A program made the translations under genes and the position numbers. The notes beneath the pieces were generated by a model, which searched no databases, was not told the DNA's origin, and saw only the letters and a list, made by a program, of their open reading frames with translations. Shown here in pieces: positions 41,054-50,941 of a stretch of 64,000 bases of DNA. This stretch comes from a virus. The stretch is from the IMG/VR virus record IMGVR_UViG_3300005527_000050, positions 1-64,000 of that record. The stretch is one strand, 5' to 3'. Within the stretch, counting starts at the first letter, position 1. Each line of letters opens with the position of its first letter.

Positions 41054-43003
41054 ATGGCACCTCCAAAGAAAGATACTCCATTAAGATCACCATTAGTCTC
41101 GGCTTTTAGTAATATTGTCAATATTAATAGATCTAAATCTCAAATGAAGTCTACACAGGCTTCGTATAGTGAATTTTTGAGATTTATGACTACGGAAGTA
41201 AGAAATATTGAAGCAATTAAACTTCCAGATGAAAAAAAGATCAAAAGGTTATCAAGTATCAATGTAAGTTCTACATTTGGATCCGCCGGAAGTTTGCTTT
41301 CTGGTTTAGCTAGTGGTGCTTTAGATGCTGCAGGATTGGTTGGTAATTTATTTGGTGGTGGAGGGAAAGGTGGTAAAGGCGGCAAACCTGGTGCAAAACC
41401 GAGTCCAAAAGCAGGAAAACCAATACCAAAAGGTACAAAAATCAGACTTCCTGGTGTTAGAGGATTGCCGATTCTTTCCGCTGCTTTAGCTGGATTAGAT
41501 TTTGCACAAGGAATATCCGAAGGAGAATCTGTGGGCAAAGCAGGTGCTGGTGCAGTTGGATCTGCTGCTGGTGCTGCTGGTGGCGCTCTTGCTGGTGCAG
41601 CATTAGCGGGAGCTATTGGTCAGACATTGGTTCCAATTCCTGGATTAGGTTTTGTATTAGGAGCTGCAGTTGGTAGTTTGGGAGGACTTGCTGGAGGTTA
41701 TTTAGCTGATAGAGCATATGAATCTGCGACTGGGGAAGGAAAAGTAAAAGAAAAACAAAAAGCAAAATTAAAACAACAAGAACAAAAACAAAAACTTGCA
41801 GCAACATCAGCTTCCAAAGTTACATTGCCTCAGGTATTGGATAAATTTGAAAATGTTGTTATTAAATTTGAAAAAGTTTCAATGAATCTTGCCGCGCCAC
41901 AAGAAGTTGTCCCTCAAGGATATGATGAAGAACTTGGAGAAGATGAGGCTCCAAAATTACCGGAAGACACAACTCCTGGAGGTGTAGATTCCATCCAATA
42001 TGGATCAGGAAATGCAGAATTTGGTGAAACTGGAAATGTAAGTAATGCTCCTGGTTGGGTTCATGGACATTTTCAAGGTGATAGTGCGGGTGCGGTTGTT
42101 AAAGATACAACAATGGTAGTCAAAGCTTTATTGAAACAAGGATCTCCAGTTTACCTGAATCCTGGAGTAGACTTAAATCCATCTAAACAGTACAGCGATG
42201 AAGAAATAAGAAGTTATGTTGAACAAGCAAGAAGAGCCCATACCCATAGTGGAACAGGAAAATCTATCGATGTTTTTGTAAAAAAAGGTACGAAAATACC
42301 AGTCCCTCTTACTAATGTTGGTCCAACTGGATCTGGTTTTGGTGGTTATGGTAGAGGCGGAATTGCTGGTTATATTCAAGGAACACGTACTTGGATTGGT
42401 CACTTGAAACCTGGTTCTAAATCTGGTTTATCTGAAACCAAAGGAAAAATAGAATCAAAAGGTAAAGAAACTGGAGATATGGAAGATTTAAAACCTGGAG
42501 TAGTTCCAGATAAATCACAAAATCCTGCTGCACCATCTCCTCCAAGTGCCGAGATGCAACAAAAGTTTCAAATGGCATGGGACAATAGAAGTAATCCTTT
42601 TGCAAGAGGAAAAATTGAATCTGCTTGGACAAATCTGACACCGGAACAACAACAACAAGCTAAAATATGGGCAAAATCAAAAGGATATAATTGGAATGAA
42701 ATGAAGTTGAAAGAAAAACCCATGAATGTTCAAGCTGCCCCAGCAACAGTCACTGCAGTTCCATCAATGCAACAGACTGTACCTCAACAAATAGAACAAT
42801 ATCCAGATTATAACTTACCACAATCAAGTATAACGTTAATGCCAATTGTTATGGGTGGTCCTAGTGGATCACAACAACGACCTATGGTTATTGCTGGAGG
42901 TAGTGGAGGAGGAGGTACAACGATCTTACCTCCAACTCCTGAAGGTCAGGTGTTAAATAGTTTATTCAAGACCATCTTGTTAACGAACTTATCGGGAACG
43001 TAA
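41054..43003 (+). CDS. Virion protein with M23-like peptidase domain
   Basis: This 649-residue protein has a Lys/Gly-rich linker and Ala/Gly-rich hydrophobic helices (about 95-230), then a Lys/Gln coiled coil. At about 334-460 is a region like M23 lysostaphin-type peptidases: HGHFQGD, then HSGTGKSIDVFVKKGTKIPVPL and WIGHL. The HxxxxxxxD and GHL parts fit a zinc site, but the full HxH pair is not clear. It may form the needle or tape region with a wall-cutting domain. It lies directly after the SleB-like protein. Confidence 0.6.
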   Translation: MAPPKKDTPLRSPLVSAFSNIVNINRSKSQMKSTQASYSEFLRFMTTEVRNIEAIKLPDEKKIKRLSSINVSSTFGSAGSLLSGLASGALDAAGLVGNLFGGGGKGGKGGKPGAKPSPKAGKPIPKGTKIRLPGVRGLPILSAALAGLDFAQGISEGESVGKAGAGAVGSAAGAAGGALAGAALAGAIGQTLVPIPGLGFVLGAAVGSLGGLAGGYLADRAYESATGEGKVKEKQKAKLKQQEQKQKLAATSASKVTLPQVLDKFENVVIKFEKVSMNLAAPQEVVPQGYDEELGEDEAPKLPEDTTPGGVDSIQYGSGNAEFGETGNVSNAPGWVHGHFQGDSAGAVVKDTTMVVKALLKQGSPVYLNPGVDLNPSKQYSDEEIRSYVEQARRAHTHSGTGKSIDVFVKKGTKIPVPLTNVGPTGSGFGGYGRGGIAGYIQGTRTWIGHLKPGSKSGLSETKGKIESKGKETGDMEDLKPGVVPDKSQNPAAPSPPSAEMQQKFQMAWDNRSNPFARGKIESAWTNLTPEQQQQAKIWAKSKGYNWNEMKLKEKPMNVQAAPATVTAVPSMQQTVPQQIEQYPDYNLPQSSITLMPIVMGGPSGSQQRPMVIAGGSGGGGTTILPPTPEGQVLNSLFKTILLTNLSGT

Positions 43004-43004
43004 T

Positions 43005-44303
43005 ATGTCTAATGCGTTAACTACGTTAAAATATAATTCAGTTATAATCGAATCTTCAGAAACAAAGAGAAAAATTGATCTAACCAGTTCTCTCATTTTC
43101 TGTGATTATTTTGAAGATATATTATCTCCTTGTGTGACGATGACTATGCAGATCGCTGCCACTTATTCAATATTCAATAATCTTCCAATTCGAGGTGGAG
43201 AAAAAGTTGTTATTGATATAGAAACTCTAAGTGGAAATTTTAAGTTGGATGGTGATTATGCAATGTATGTTTATAAAGTGGGTGGAATTGTTTCTGATGG
43301 TGCAAAAGAATACTTTACTCTTCACTTATGTTCTCGTGAGGCATTGACAAATGAGACGGCTAGAGTTCAAAAAAAGTATGATAAAAAACCAATCAATGAT
43401 CATGTAACTGCAATTCTCAAAGATGTACTAAAAACTAAAAAATTTAAGAGTGCAAATATCGAGAAAACATCTAATTCTTATAGTTTTATTGGTACTCTAA
43501 AAAAACCATTTCACATATTAACTTGGTTAGGTCCTAAAGGTATTCCAGCTACTTCATCGTCTGGAAACAGTGGAACAATTGCAAAGGGAGTTGCTGGATT
43601 TTTATTCTATGAAAATAAAGATGGATTTCATTTTAGAAGTATTGATACATTAGTTTCTGCAACAATGTCTCAAACTGGTAGTACATCGAAAGAATCAATA
43701 CCAAAATATAATTACAATCCCGGAATTACGGAGTCTGGAAATTTAAATGCAAATTTCAACATTTTAAATTATAACTTTGAAAAGAATATTGATTTAATGA
43801 AATCTCTCCGGGTCGGAATGTATGCAAATATCACATATTTTTACGACTTATATGAGAACAAAATTAGTGGGATTACTTATAGTTTAAATTCAGAAATTAA
43901 ATCTAAACTAGGTAGTACTAGTAAATTGGCATACCCAAGAGATTTTGGTAATAGACCATCAAGAATTCTGTTTAGATCTGCAGATGTGGGAATATTAGAC
44001 AAAACTGGTAGAACTGATGATTCTGGTAGGGACAATACTGATATGGCAAAAGCTTTTTCTCGTTATAATTTATTGTTTACTCAGTCGCTAAATATTGTAG
44101 TACCTATGAATGTCAATTTGAAAGCTGGTAACATACTTTACGCACAATTTCAAAAAATTGATGCAGGACAAACTGCTGAAGTAGATCCTGAACAAAGTGG
44201 AAATTATTTGATTAAAGAAGTTAGACATCATTTCGAAGGCAATCAAATGGTATCATCACTAAAACTCGTCAGAGACTCCTACGGATTATATGGGGCAAAA
44301 TAA
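43005..44303 (+). CDS. Baseplate hub protein gp27-like
   Basis: This 432-residue protein fits a hub protein of the gp27 or phage D type: an N-terminal beta-rich domain (VIIESSETKRKIDLTSSLIFCDYFEDI), a middle FHFRSIDTL and a C-terminal NIVVPMNVNLKAGNILYAQF then SGNYLIKEVRHHFEGNQMVSSLKLVRD. gp27 trimer holds the gp5 spike. Next gene but one is gp5, which supports this. The exact T4 number is inferred. Confidence 0.65.
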   Translation: MSNALTTLKYNSVIIESSETKRKIDLTSSLIFCDYFEDILSPCVTMTMQIAATYSIFNNLPIRGGEKVVIDIETLSGNFKLDGDYAMYVYKVGGIVSDGAKEYFTLHLCSREALTNETARVQKKYDKKPINDHVTAILKDVLKTKKFKSANIEKTSNSYSFIGTLKKPFHILTWLGPKGIPATSSSGNSGTIAKGVAGFLFYENKDGFHFRSIDTLVSATMSQTGSTSKESIPKYNYNPGITESGNLNANFNILNYNFEKNIDLMKSLRVGMYANITYFYDLYENKISGITYSLNSEIKSKLGSTSKLAYPRDFGNRPSRILFRSADVGILDKTGRTDDSGRDNTDMAKAFSRYNLLFTQSLNIVVPMNVNLKAGNILYAQFQKIDAGQTAEVDPEQSGNYLIKEVRHHFEGNQMVSSLKLVRDSYGLYGAK

Positions 44304-44515
44304 TGAACAACATAGATACCCACATTGCAAAAGATAGAGAAATTCTCGATAACCCTGTCACTTCTCCACAAGCGAGAAGACATACTCAAGAAGAATTAGA
44401 AGCTTTAGAAGCTTATAAGGCTAATCATCCAGAAGATGATCATGATCCAACTCCATTAGAGTTATATTGCGATAGTCATCCAGGTGCCGCAGAATGTAAA
44501 ATTTACGAAGACTAA
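44303..44515 (+). CDS. Small protein between hub genes
   Basis: This 70-residue acidic protein has RRHTQEELEALEAYKANHPEDDHDPTP and two cysteines near the end (LYCDSHPGAAEC). It overlaps genes on both sides by one base. Function is unknown, perhaps a hub accessory. Confidence 0.7.
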   Translation: MNNIDTHIAKDREILDNPVTSPQARRHTQEELEALEAYKANHPEDDHDPTPLELYCDSHPGAAECKIYED

Positions 44516-46812
44516 TGATAGACGAATCTTTTGTAAAATCAAATTTTTTAGGTAGAGACGGATTCATTTGGTGGATCGGCCAAGTTGCCGATCCTAAAGT
44601 ATGGCGCACTGAAAAAACAAGAATTGATGAAGGCAAATCATCTTGGGGATATAGATGCAAAATACGAATTATTGGATATCATAGTTTTGATAGAAATGAG
44701 TTAAAAGATGAAGACCTTCCTTGGGCTCATGTTCTAACTAGTGCAGCAGATGGAGCTCCAGCTCAAGGTGGTTTTGGTAAATTACCTTTACTTGTTGGAG
44801 GAGAGTCTGTATTTGGATTCTTTCTGGATGGGGAAGAAGCTCAACAACCTGTCATAATGTCTTGCTTCTATAGAAGCCCAATGGTTGAAAACATACCAAA
44901 TCCGAATCCATTTGAACCATTTGCAGGAGCACCAACAAGTGGACCTCTTGGGGGAGGAGACCCAAAAAGAAGGAGTCAATCTACAAGAAATAAAAGACAA
45001 GATGATGGAGTTGCAAAAGAAATAGATGAAAAAATTGGAGAGGGATCCCAATTTGAAATGTTTGCCAACCCACTCTTCGGAGCAGCTACAACAAAAAGTT
45101 TGGATTTAAGTCCCGGATTCGCTCCAATTACAACAGATACTAGTAGTAAAGCCGGAGCAATATTTGGAGCTCCAAATATTCCTAGAGATCAGTTATTTTA
45201 CGATGAAAAAGCAGAAGTTGCATTTCTATCTGCATTTGATAAAGTAGGTAATGTTGAAACTGATAATGGGTGTGGAAATAATATTTTAAGTCAAATTACA
45301 AATACTCTACAAAGTTTTATCAAAACAGTAAATGGACTTGAAAAAACTGCATTAGGATTCATAGACCCAGTTAGAAATGTTGTTGTAGATGTTCAACAAA
45401 CTGTTAGGTCTGTAGCTAGAATTGTTGCATCCATTATGAAGTTTGTGATTAATGGAATGCGTGATAGTATTTTCTGTTTAATTGGAAAATTATTTAAAGT
45501 ACTATCAATTACATTACCATCTTCGATTAAACTTCCCATCTCTGAAGCTGCTAAAAATATATTAAATCTAATATTTTGTCTTTTTGAAAAACTATTTGGT
45601 CCTCTTATGGACTTTATCAAGGGTCTTTTAAATGGACTTATTGGTAAAAGTCCAAATATACCTTTGTGTGCAATAGAAGAAATTACGAGTGCATTGGTAA
45701 ATAAGTTGGCAGATATGGCAGATAATGCTCTATCTGCTATTTTAAGTGGACTAGATTGGTTAGCTAGTGGAATTAGTTCAATTGCTGGTGCTTTAACCAG
45801 TGGATTGAACATGATTAGTCAGATCCTAAGTTTTTTAAGTTGCGATTCCTTAGCTTGTCAAAGTACAACTTCTTGGAATCCTTTTAGTGGAGCATCATTC
45901 CCAGCTTTGGATAGTTGGAATAGTATTATAGGAAACATGGATGTATTGAGTGGACTTGGTGGAGCCAATCAGTCTCTAGGTTATTTGTCTATGTTCGGAT
46001 CTTCAAATACACCATTCAGTAAGTGCAGGAAAAAAATTACAAATCCACAAACACAAGATGATCTTGCTCCAATGCCAATTGGTGTCAAATTTTATAACTG
46101 TATCCCCCCAGAAATTAGAATCTATGGAGATGGAGTTGGTGCAAGAGCAAAAGCAGTAGTATCTGAAGTAGATGGATCCATTGTAACATTTTTACTATGC
46201 GATCCTGGAAAAGGGTATACATATCCACCAGAAATAAGAGTTGTTGATAATTCAAATCATGGAAAAGGTGCTCAAGCTAGAGCAACAGTATCAAATGGAG
46301 GAATAGATTCGATCTATGTTATTAATCCCGGAACTGGTTATTGTCAAACCAACTTAACCGAAGAGACTGGTGGTGGTGCTGGTACTGCCTCTCTACCACC
46401 ATGTTTAGATGTGGGAGACGGTCAACTTTCTCCAGTTGTTATTGGAATCACTACTAATTTTGTAATAGGAAGTCCCGGAATAGGATATACTTTTGGAGAT
46501 ACTATACAAGTTGGAGATGATTTGTTTAAACCAGTGATTACAGATAACGGTTCTATTATTGATGTGGAATACCCAAGTTTTGCGGTTCAACCAACTCAAC
46601 CAGGTCAAGCGCCCCCTCCCAATCAAACTACACAAACTGGATCATCTGGTCAAACTTTCAAATCTGTTCCACCAGTGATTATAAATACAAGGACGGGAGA
46701 AGGTGCCATCATCTATCCAGTTCTACAATTCGTACCACAATTTATCACTGATACTCTTGATCAAAATATTGTTGGTATTGGCTCCATCGTAAACGTAGTC
46801 GATTGTGTGTAA
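44515..46812 (+). CDS. 5: Baseplate hub/spike protein gp5-like, without lysozyme domain
   Basis: The N-terminal 130 residues of this 765-residue protein form the gp5 OB-fold (FIWWIGQVADPKVW, CKIRIIGYHS, LPWAHVLTSAADGAPAQGGFGK, GESVFGFFLDG). The middle is a long hydrophobic and helical region (about 270-440), with no T4-lysozyme signature. The C-terminal third has GxGY repeats (CDPGKGYTYPPEIRV, VINPGTGYC, GSPGIGYTFGD). It forms the tip with gp27; the wall-cutting role may be taken by the SleB- and M23-like neighbours. Confidence 0.82.
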   Translation: MIDESFVKSNFLGRDGFIWWIGQVADPKVWRTEKTRIDEGKSSWGYRCKIRIIGYHSFDRNELKDEDLPWAHVLTSAADGAPAQGGFGKLPLLVGGESVFGFFLDGEEAQQPVIMSCFYRSPMVENIPNPNPFEPFAGAPTSGPLGGGDPKRRSQSTRNKRQDDGVAKEIDEKIGEGSQFEMFANPLFGAATTKSLDLSPGFAPITTDTSSKAGAIFGAPNIPRDQLFYDEKAEVAFLSAFDKVGNVETDNGCGNNILSQITNTLQSFIKTVNGLEKTALGFIDPVRNVVVDVQQTVRSVARIVASIMKFVINGMRDSIFCLIGKLFKVLSITLPSSIKLPISEAAKNILNLIFCLFEKLFGPLMDFIKGLLNGLIGKSPNIPLCAIEEITSALVNKLADMADNALSAILSGLDWLASGISSIAGALTSGLNMISQILSFLSCDSLACQSTTSWNPFSGASFPALDSWNSIIGNMDVLSGLGGANQSLGYLSMFGSSNTPFSKCRKKITNPQTQDDLAPMPIGVKFYNCIPPEIRIYGDGVGARAKAVVSEVDGSIVTFLLCDPGKGYTYPPEIRVVDNSNHGKGAQARATVSNGGIDSIYVINPGTGYCQTNLTEETGGGAGTASLPPCLDVGDGQLSPVVIGITTNFVIGSPGIGYTFGDTIQVGDDLFKPVITDNGSIIDVEYPSFAVQPTQPGQAPPPNQTTQTGSSGQTFKSVPPVIINTRTGEGAIIYPVLQFVPQFITDTLDQNIVGIGSIVNVVDCV

Positions 46813-46815
46813 ACC

Positions 46816-47367
46816 ATGCCCGAACAACCAAAAGAATATTATGAAAAGAAACCAGGCTATATAATTAAGTCTGGAACTGAAGATGCTGTGGGGAGAATAA
46901 TAGATTATGCGATGTTCACGGATAATGGCCAAGGGTTTGAGTACACAACCGATGGTCAATACATGCAACAATGTAATAAAACCTCATATGAACTTTGTGG
47001 GGTAGATGGAAAAGATAAAGAACCTGCTAAAATTATAAGAGCTAGAAAGGGTGATATTATCATCGAAGCAATGGATGGTGATATTATTCTAAGAGGTAAA
47101 AATATTAGAGTTGTTGCTCTAGATGGAACTGGAGAAGTGACTGTAGTTTCAGGAAAACATTTTGCTGTAAATGCTCCTGTACAATCTTTTAAAGGAAGTA
47201 ACTCCAATACAGTTATGTCCAACAGTGCATCTATTGGAGCTCAAGCAACAGATACCACTGGAAATATACAAAATAGTCAAACTTCTGGTGCAGAAGATTG
47301 TGAAGGGTCAATTTTAACTAGACTTTTAAATATTGCTAAGAAATTTGAAAAATGGTTAAGTTGTTGA
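46816..47367 (+). CDS. Spike/needle-like virion protein
   Basis: The central part of this 183-residue protein has short repeating strands (GDIIIEAMDGDIILRGKNIRV), as in the beta-helix of phage spikes (gp5 C-terminus). The C-terminus has CEGSILTRLLNIAKKFEKWL, a helical end. It directly follows gp5, so it may be the separate spike part of the hub. Confidence 0.68.
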   Translation: MPEQPKEYYEKKPGYIIKSGTEDAVGRIIDYAMFTDNGQGFEYTTDGQYMQQCNKTSYELCGVDGKDKEPAKIIRARKGDIIIEAMDGDIILRGKNIRVVALDGTGEVTVVSGKHFAVNAPVQSFKGSNSNTVMSNSASIGAQATDTTGNIQNSQTSGAEDCEGSILTRLLNIAKKFEKWLSC

Positions 47368-47384
47368 ATACTAGGAGGTGAAAT

Positions 47385-47434
47385 ATGCCTGCAGAACCCG
47401 TTAAGTATATTGGTGATAAACTCTGTGTAGGTCC
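47385..47434 (+). repeat. 50-bp perfect repeat, copy 1
   Basis: The first 50 bases of the two paralogous virion genes are identical (47385-47434 and 48263-48312). Downstream identity is lower. Confidence 0.88.
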
Positions 47435-48257
47435 TTTAGATTACTCATTTTTACCTGCTGTCCCCGCTATACCTGGAACTTCAGTATTAAATGGACCTGC
47501 ATGGATTGGTGCAGGTGGACCCCAAATTCCTACAGCTAATTGTATGATTGGTCCTGGAATTGGAGGTCCAATTTCTTTACAAGTTATTGGTATTGCTAAT
47601 TTTATTTCTATTACCAACCAAATAGGAATTAATAATAGATCTGGTCTTGCAAATATAACTGGATTTACTCAAAAACTTGGTGCAAGTACAAAAGCTGCAT
47701 TTTCGGCTACCACTGGATTTAGTGCAAAATCTACCACACAAACTACAGCTGGACCACAGTATTCTCAAGCATTTGCTGAAACTCCTTTATTAAAGGCTAA
47801 AGTAATTCTGGGAAATGTTTCAGGAACTACAGGAATCAATCCAACTCAAGCTGCAGCATTAGCTACAAAAAAACCATTTGATATTAAACACCCAACCAAA
47901 GAAGGTTGGAGACTTAGACATGTTTGTGTCGAAGGTCCAACTGCGGATGTTTATGTCAGAGGTGTGATGGAATCCTGCGATACTATTGAACTTCCAGATT
48001 ACTGGACAGGACTAGTAGATTCTGAAACAATCACAATTAGTTTAACCGCAGTCGGAGAATATCAAGAACTTTTTGCAAAACTATCGGAGTGTGGTACTAA
48101 AGTAAAAGTCTCCAACGCTTTAGGTGAAGTAAAAAAATATAGTTATTTGATATTCGGTGAAAGAAAAGATGTTGAAAGAAATATTGCAGAATATGAGGGA
48201 GAATCGGTAACAGATTATCCCGGAGATAATGCACAATACGGATTGTTTACTTTATAA
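47385..48257 (+). CDS. Virion protein with fibre-type C-terminal domain, copy 1
   Basis: The 290-residue protein has an N-terminal PAEPVKYIGDKLCVGPLDY, a Gly/Ala/Thr-rich middle and a C-terminal domain FDIKHPTKEGWRLRHVCVEGPTADVYVRG...IELPDYWTGLVDSETITISLT, as seen in the tail fibres of marine T4-like phages. The RBS is AGGAGG. A closely related copy follows directly. The role is a structural or fibre part of the virion. Confidence 0.75.
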   Translation: MPAEPVKYIGDKLCVGPLDYSFLPAVPAIPGTSVLNGPAWIGAGGPQIPTANCMIGPGIGGPISLQVIGIANFISITNQIGINNRSGLANITGFTQKLGASTKAAFSATTGFSAKSTTQTTAGPQYSQAFAETPLLKAKVILGNVSGTTGINPTQAAALATKKPFDIKHPTKEGWRLRHVCVEGPTADVYVRGVMESCDTIELPDYWTGLVDSETITISLTAVGEYQELFAKLSECGTKVKVSNALGEVKKYSYLIFGERKDVERNIAEYEGESVTDYPGDNAQYGLFTL

Positions 48258-48262
48258 TTATT

Positions 48263-48312
48263 ATGCCTGCAGAACCCGTTAAGTATATTGGTGATAAACT
48301 CTGTGTAGGTCC
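48263..48312 (+). repeat. 50-bp perfect repeat, copy 2
   Basis: It is identical to 47385-47434. Confidence 0.88.
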
Positions 48313-49168
48313 AATAGATTATTCATTCTTACCTGGATGCGTTCCATCAATTCCAGGAACAACAGTTTTAAATGGGCCTGTGTGGATTGGTGCTGGAGGA
48401 CCACCAATTCCTACAGCTAATTGTATGATTGGACCTGGATTGGGGGGACCAATCTCCCTACAAGTTATTGGTATTGCCAATATTCCAGCTATTAATAATC
48501 AATCCGGAATCTACAATAGATCAGGTCTTGCAAATGTTACTGGATACAGTAACAAAGTTGGTTCCGACGTAAAAGCTGCATTTTCGGCTACAACTGCATA
48601 TAGTGCAAAAGCCGCAGTACAAACCACTGCTGGTCCAGATTATTCTCAAGCATTCAGAGAAACGCCATTATTAAGAGCTAGGGTGATTATTGGAAACATG
48701 TCCGGAACAAAGGGCATGAATACGCAATTCAAAACAAGAGTGCAAGCAAAAAAACCTTTGGGACATCCAAATTTTGACATTAAACATCCCACAAAAAATG
48801 GTTGGAGAGTTCGTTATGTTTGTACAGAGGGCCCGACTGCCGATGTTTTTATCAAAGGAACTCTTAAAAATAAAAATATTATTGAACTTCCAGATTATTG
48901 GGAAGGTTTAGTTGATTCTGAAACCATAAATGTAATATTAACTTCGATTAATCAACATCAAAAACTCTTTTATAATGTTTCCAAATGTGGAACCAAAATT
49001 GAAGTTTTCTCTAACTCTGATAATTCAATCAATTGTTACTATAAAATATTTGCAGAAAGAAAAGACACTCCTAAAAATATTGTAGAATATAAAGGGTTGA
49101 ATCATACCGATTATCCTGGAGATAATAACGAATATAGATTCTGGTTTAGTCCCACAGTGTTCCCATAA
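48263..49168 (+). CDS. Virion protein with fibre-type C-terminal domain, copy 2
   Basis: This 301-residue paralogue of the preceding gene has the same N-terminus, the FDIKHPTKNGWRVRYVCTEGPTADVFIKG domain and IELPDYWEGLVDSETI. It differs mainly in the C-terminal 60 residues, where receptor contact is likely. Tandem copies fit fibre diversification. Confidence 0.75.
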   Translation: MPAEPVKYIGDKLCVGPIDYSFLPGCVPSIPGTTVLNGPVWIGAGGPPIPTANCMIGPGLGGPISLQVIGIANIPAINNQSGIYNRSGLANVTGYSNKVGSDVKAAFSATTAYSAKAAVQTTAGPDYSQAFRETPLLRARVIIGNMSGTKGMNTQFKTRVQAKKPLGHPNFDIKHPTKNGWRVRYVCTEGPTADVFIKGTLKNKNIIELPDYWEGLVDSETINVILTSINQHQKLFYNVSKCGTKIEVFSNSDNSINCYYKIFAERKDTPKNIVEYKGLNHTDYPGDNNEYRFWFSPTVFP

Positions 49169-49171
49169 ATA
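49164..49171 (+). promoter_or_regulatory. Late-like motif CATAAATA
   Basis: The motif overlaps the preceding stop, has one mismatch to TATAAATA and lies 36 bases before the ATG at 49208. Confidence 0.6.
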
Positions 49172-49207
49172 ATACTAAACAATCTTTGACAATATAATTA
49201 ACTAATT

Positions 49208-50866
49208 ATGGCCGGTGTATCTACTCATTTCATTGCAGAATGTAAGGAAGAACTTGAATTTAAAAAGCAAGAAAAAGAACAGTTACTGGAACAACTTGCA
49301 TTATATGATGTAAGAATAGATCGATATGATGCAGTTATTGAAAATATGGACAGGTCATTATTGCCTGGGATAGCAGAAATTAATGCTGGAGCGACTGCTG
49401 CAGCTGCAGCATATGAGTCTAGAGTTTCTACTGGGTGTAAAAGTGATTTAGCTTGGGTTCAAACCGGCCAACGTACTTTTAGAGTCGGTTTTACAAGCGT
49501 AGTGACTGAAACAATCTATGAAGTCAAAAAAGATTCTTCCACATATACACAGTATGGAAAATGGGGAATAAAATATTACAGAAGACCTAAAAATCAAGAT
49601 TATGGTTCCAATATTGTTTCTGAATTTTATGGAGCTATCAGTGCAGGAACTACCAACTTAGCAATTGTTCAAGCTGGTGTTGCTGGAACTGTTGGTATTT
49701 TGCCTGGTGATCTTATTACGGATGATCTAGAAAATCCTACTGTATTTGGAATAAATAATCTTCCCAATATTGTTGGTTTCGGACAAAGTACCTTAGTAAT
49801 TGAAACCAAAATTTTTAATGGTAAGGTTACAATTGGATCTACTGTTATTGCACAAGCAGGAGTTGGAGATACAACTCAAATTCAAGTAGGTAATAGAATT
49901 ATTGGAACCAGTGTTTTACCTTTTGAAACTACTGTAGTGGCTATTAGTTCTGCTCCAATTGATATTGAAATATGGGATTTTGATTTTGGTGGATTTATTA
50001 CCACTAGTGTTACTGTTCCATCTTTGGTCATAAGTAATCCAGCTTTAGGTTCAACTACTATTGACTTTGCAATAGGAATTACAAGTACTTATGATTCATT
50101 TTTAATAGATGTCCCTGCAAGTCAAGATGTTAATCCTAGTGATCCTACGAATTTTACTATAATTAGAACTACGCAATCAGTATTGGATGAATTTGATGCT
50201 ACAAATAATCCTATAGATCCAGTTACTGTGGGGATTATGAATGAAAGCACTGTAGGATTTGGCCATAGTGTTGTGAGAGTTAGTAGTACTGCTCCTCCGG
50301 GACCTTTTCAGTGGAGAGAAGTTCTCGGTGATTTTGATCCAGAACCTGAGTGTGGGGCTGGATTTGTAGATTGGTATGAAGGAACTACTCAATGGCCTGT
50401 ATTGATTACCAATACATTTGATTCTGAAGGAGCCTTAATTAGTTCGAGTAGCGCACATGCGCCAGAAGGAACTACAGTTACATTATCAGTTGGAAGTACT
50501 GTTCCACAAAGATATGGAATAGGATATACTGGAACCAGTTCAAATAATCCATCTTTTTCTGGTTGTGGGGCACAAAATACTGCTATATCAAACGCGGAAT
50601 CAACAAGAAATTCAAGTATTACAAAGTCACAAGCAACAGTGGATGAAACTCTTGCTGCTTCATTAAGACTTAGACAACTTAGAGATAAGTTGGAAGGTCA
50701 AGCATTTGTCTTTTTACAAGGAAGAGCTGCAGCGGACGCAGAAATAGTTAGATTAACTAAGGCAATTGCAGAGTTGGAAGCGGTAGATTTATCGCAATAT
50801 GAACCAACAACGAACATAAACAAAAATAAATACACAAACAATACGGTCGGGGTGCCAACCACTTAA
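49208..50866 (+). CDS. Virion structural protein with terminal coiled coils
   Basis: This 552-residue protein has a coiled coil at the N-terminus (about 8-50, CKEELEFKKQEKEQLLEQLA) and another near the C-terminus (about 455-525). Between them is a beta-rich region with repeats (TVIAQAGVGDTTQIQVGNRIIG). It is likely a fibre, whisker or neck part of the virion. The exact role is not visible. It follows a late motif. Confidence 0.68.
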   Translation: MAGVSTHFIAECKEELEFKKQEKEQLLEQLALYDVRIDRYDAVIENMDRSLLPGIAEINAGATAAAAAYESRVSTGCKSDLAWVQTGQRTFRVGFTSVVTETIYEVKKDSSTYTQYGKWGIKYYRRPKNQDYGSNIVSEFYGAISAGTTNLAIVQAGVAGTVGILPGDLITDDLENPTVFGINNLPNIVGFGQSTLVIETKIFNGKVTIGSTVIAQAGVGDTTQIQVGNRIIGTSVLPFETTVVAISSAPIDIEIWDFDFGGFITTSVTVPSLVISNPALGSTTIDFAIGITSTYDSFLIDVPASQDVNPSDPTNFTIIRTTQSVLDEFDATNNPIDPVTVGIMNESTVGFGHSVVRVSSTAPPGPFQWREVLGDFDPEPECGAGFVDWYEGTTQWPVLITNTFDSEGALISSSSAHAPEGTTVTLSVGSTVPQRYGIGYTGTSSNNPSFSGCGAQNTAISNAESTRNSSITKSQATVDETLAASLRLRQLRDKLEGQAFVFLQGRAAADAEIVRLTKAIAELEAVDLSQYEPTTNINKNKYTNNTVGVPTT

Positions 50867-50885
50867 AGAACTGTCACACACCCCC

Positions 50886-50915
50886 TGGACACCCCCCCAC
50901 ACTTCTTGGTATGAT
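50886..50915 (+). promoter_or_regulatory. Possible host-type promoter
   Basis: TGGACA (50886-50891), an 18-base spacer and TATGAT (50910-50915) lie 26 bases before the gene at 50942. The C-rich spacer (runs of CCC) is unusual for this genome. Confidence 0.55.
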
Positions 50916-50941
50916 AGCCATGTTAATCCAAACAACCCCTA

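Noticed and set aside
44515-46812. A T4-type lysozyme domain within the gp5-like protein
   Set aside because: The middle region is hydrophobic and helical without the Glu-Asp-Thr lysozyme pattern, so it is described as lacking the domain.
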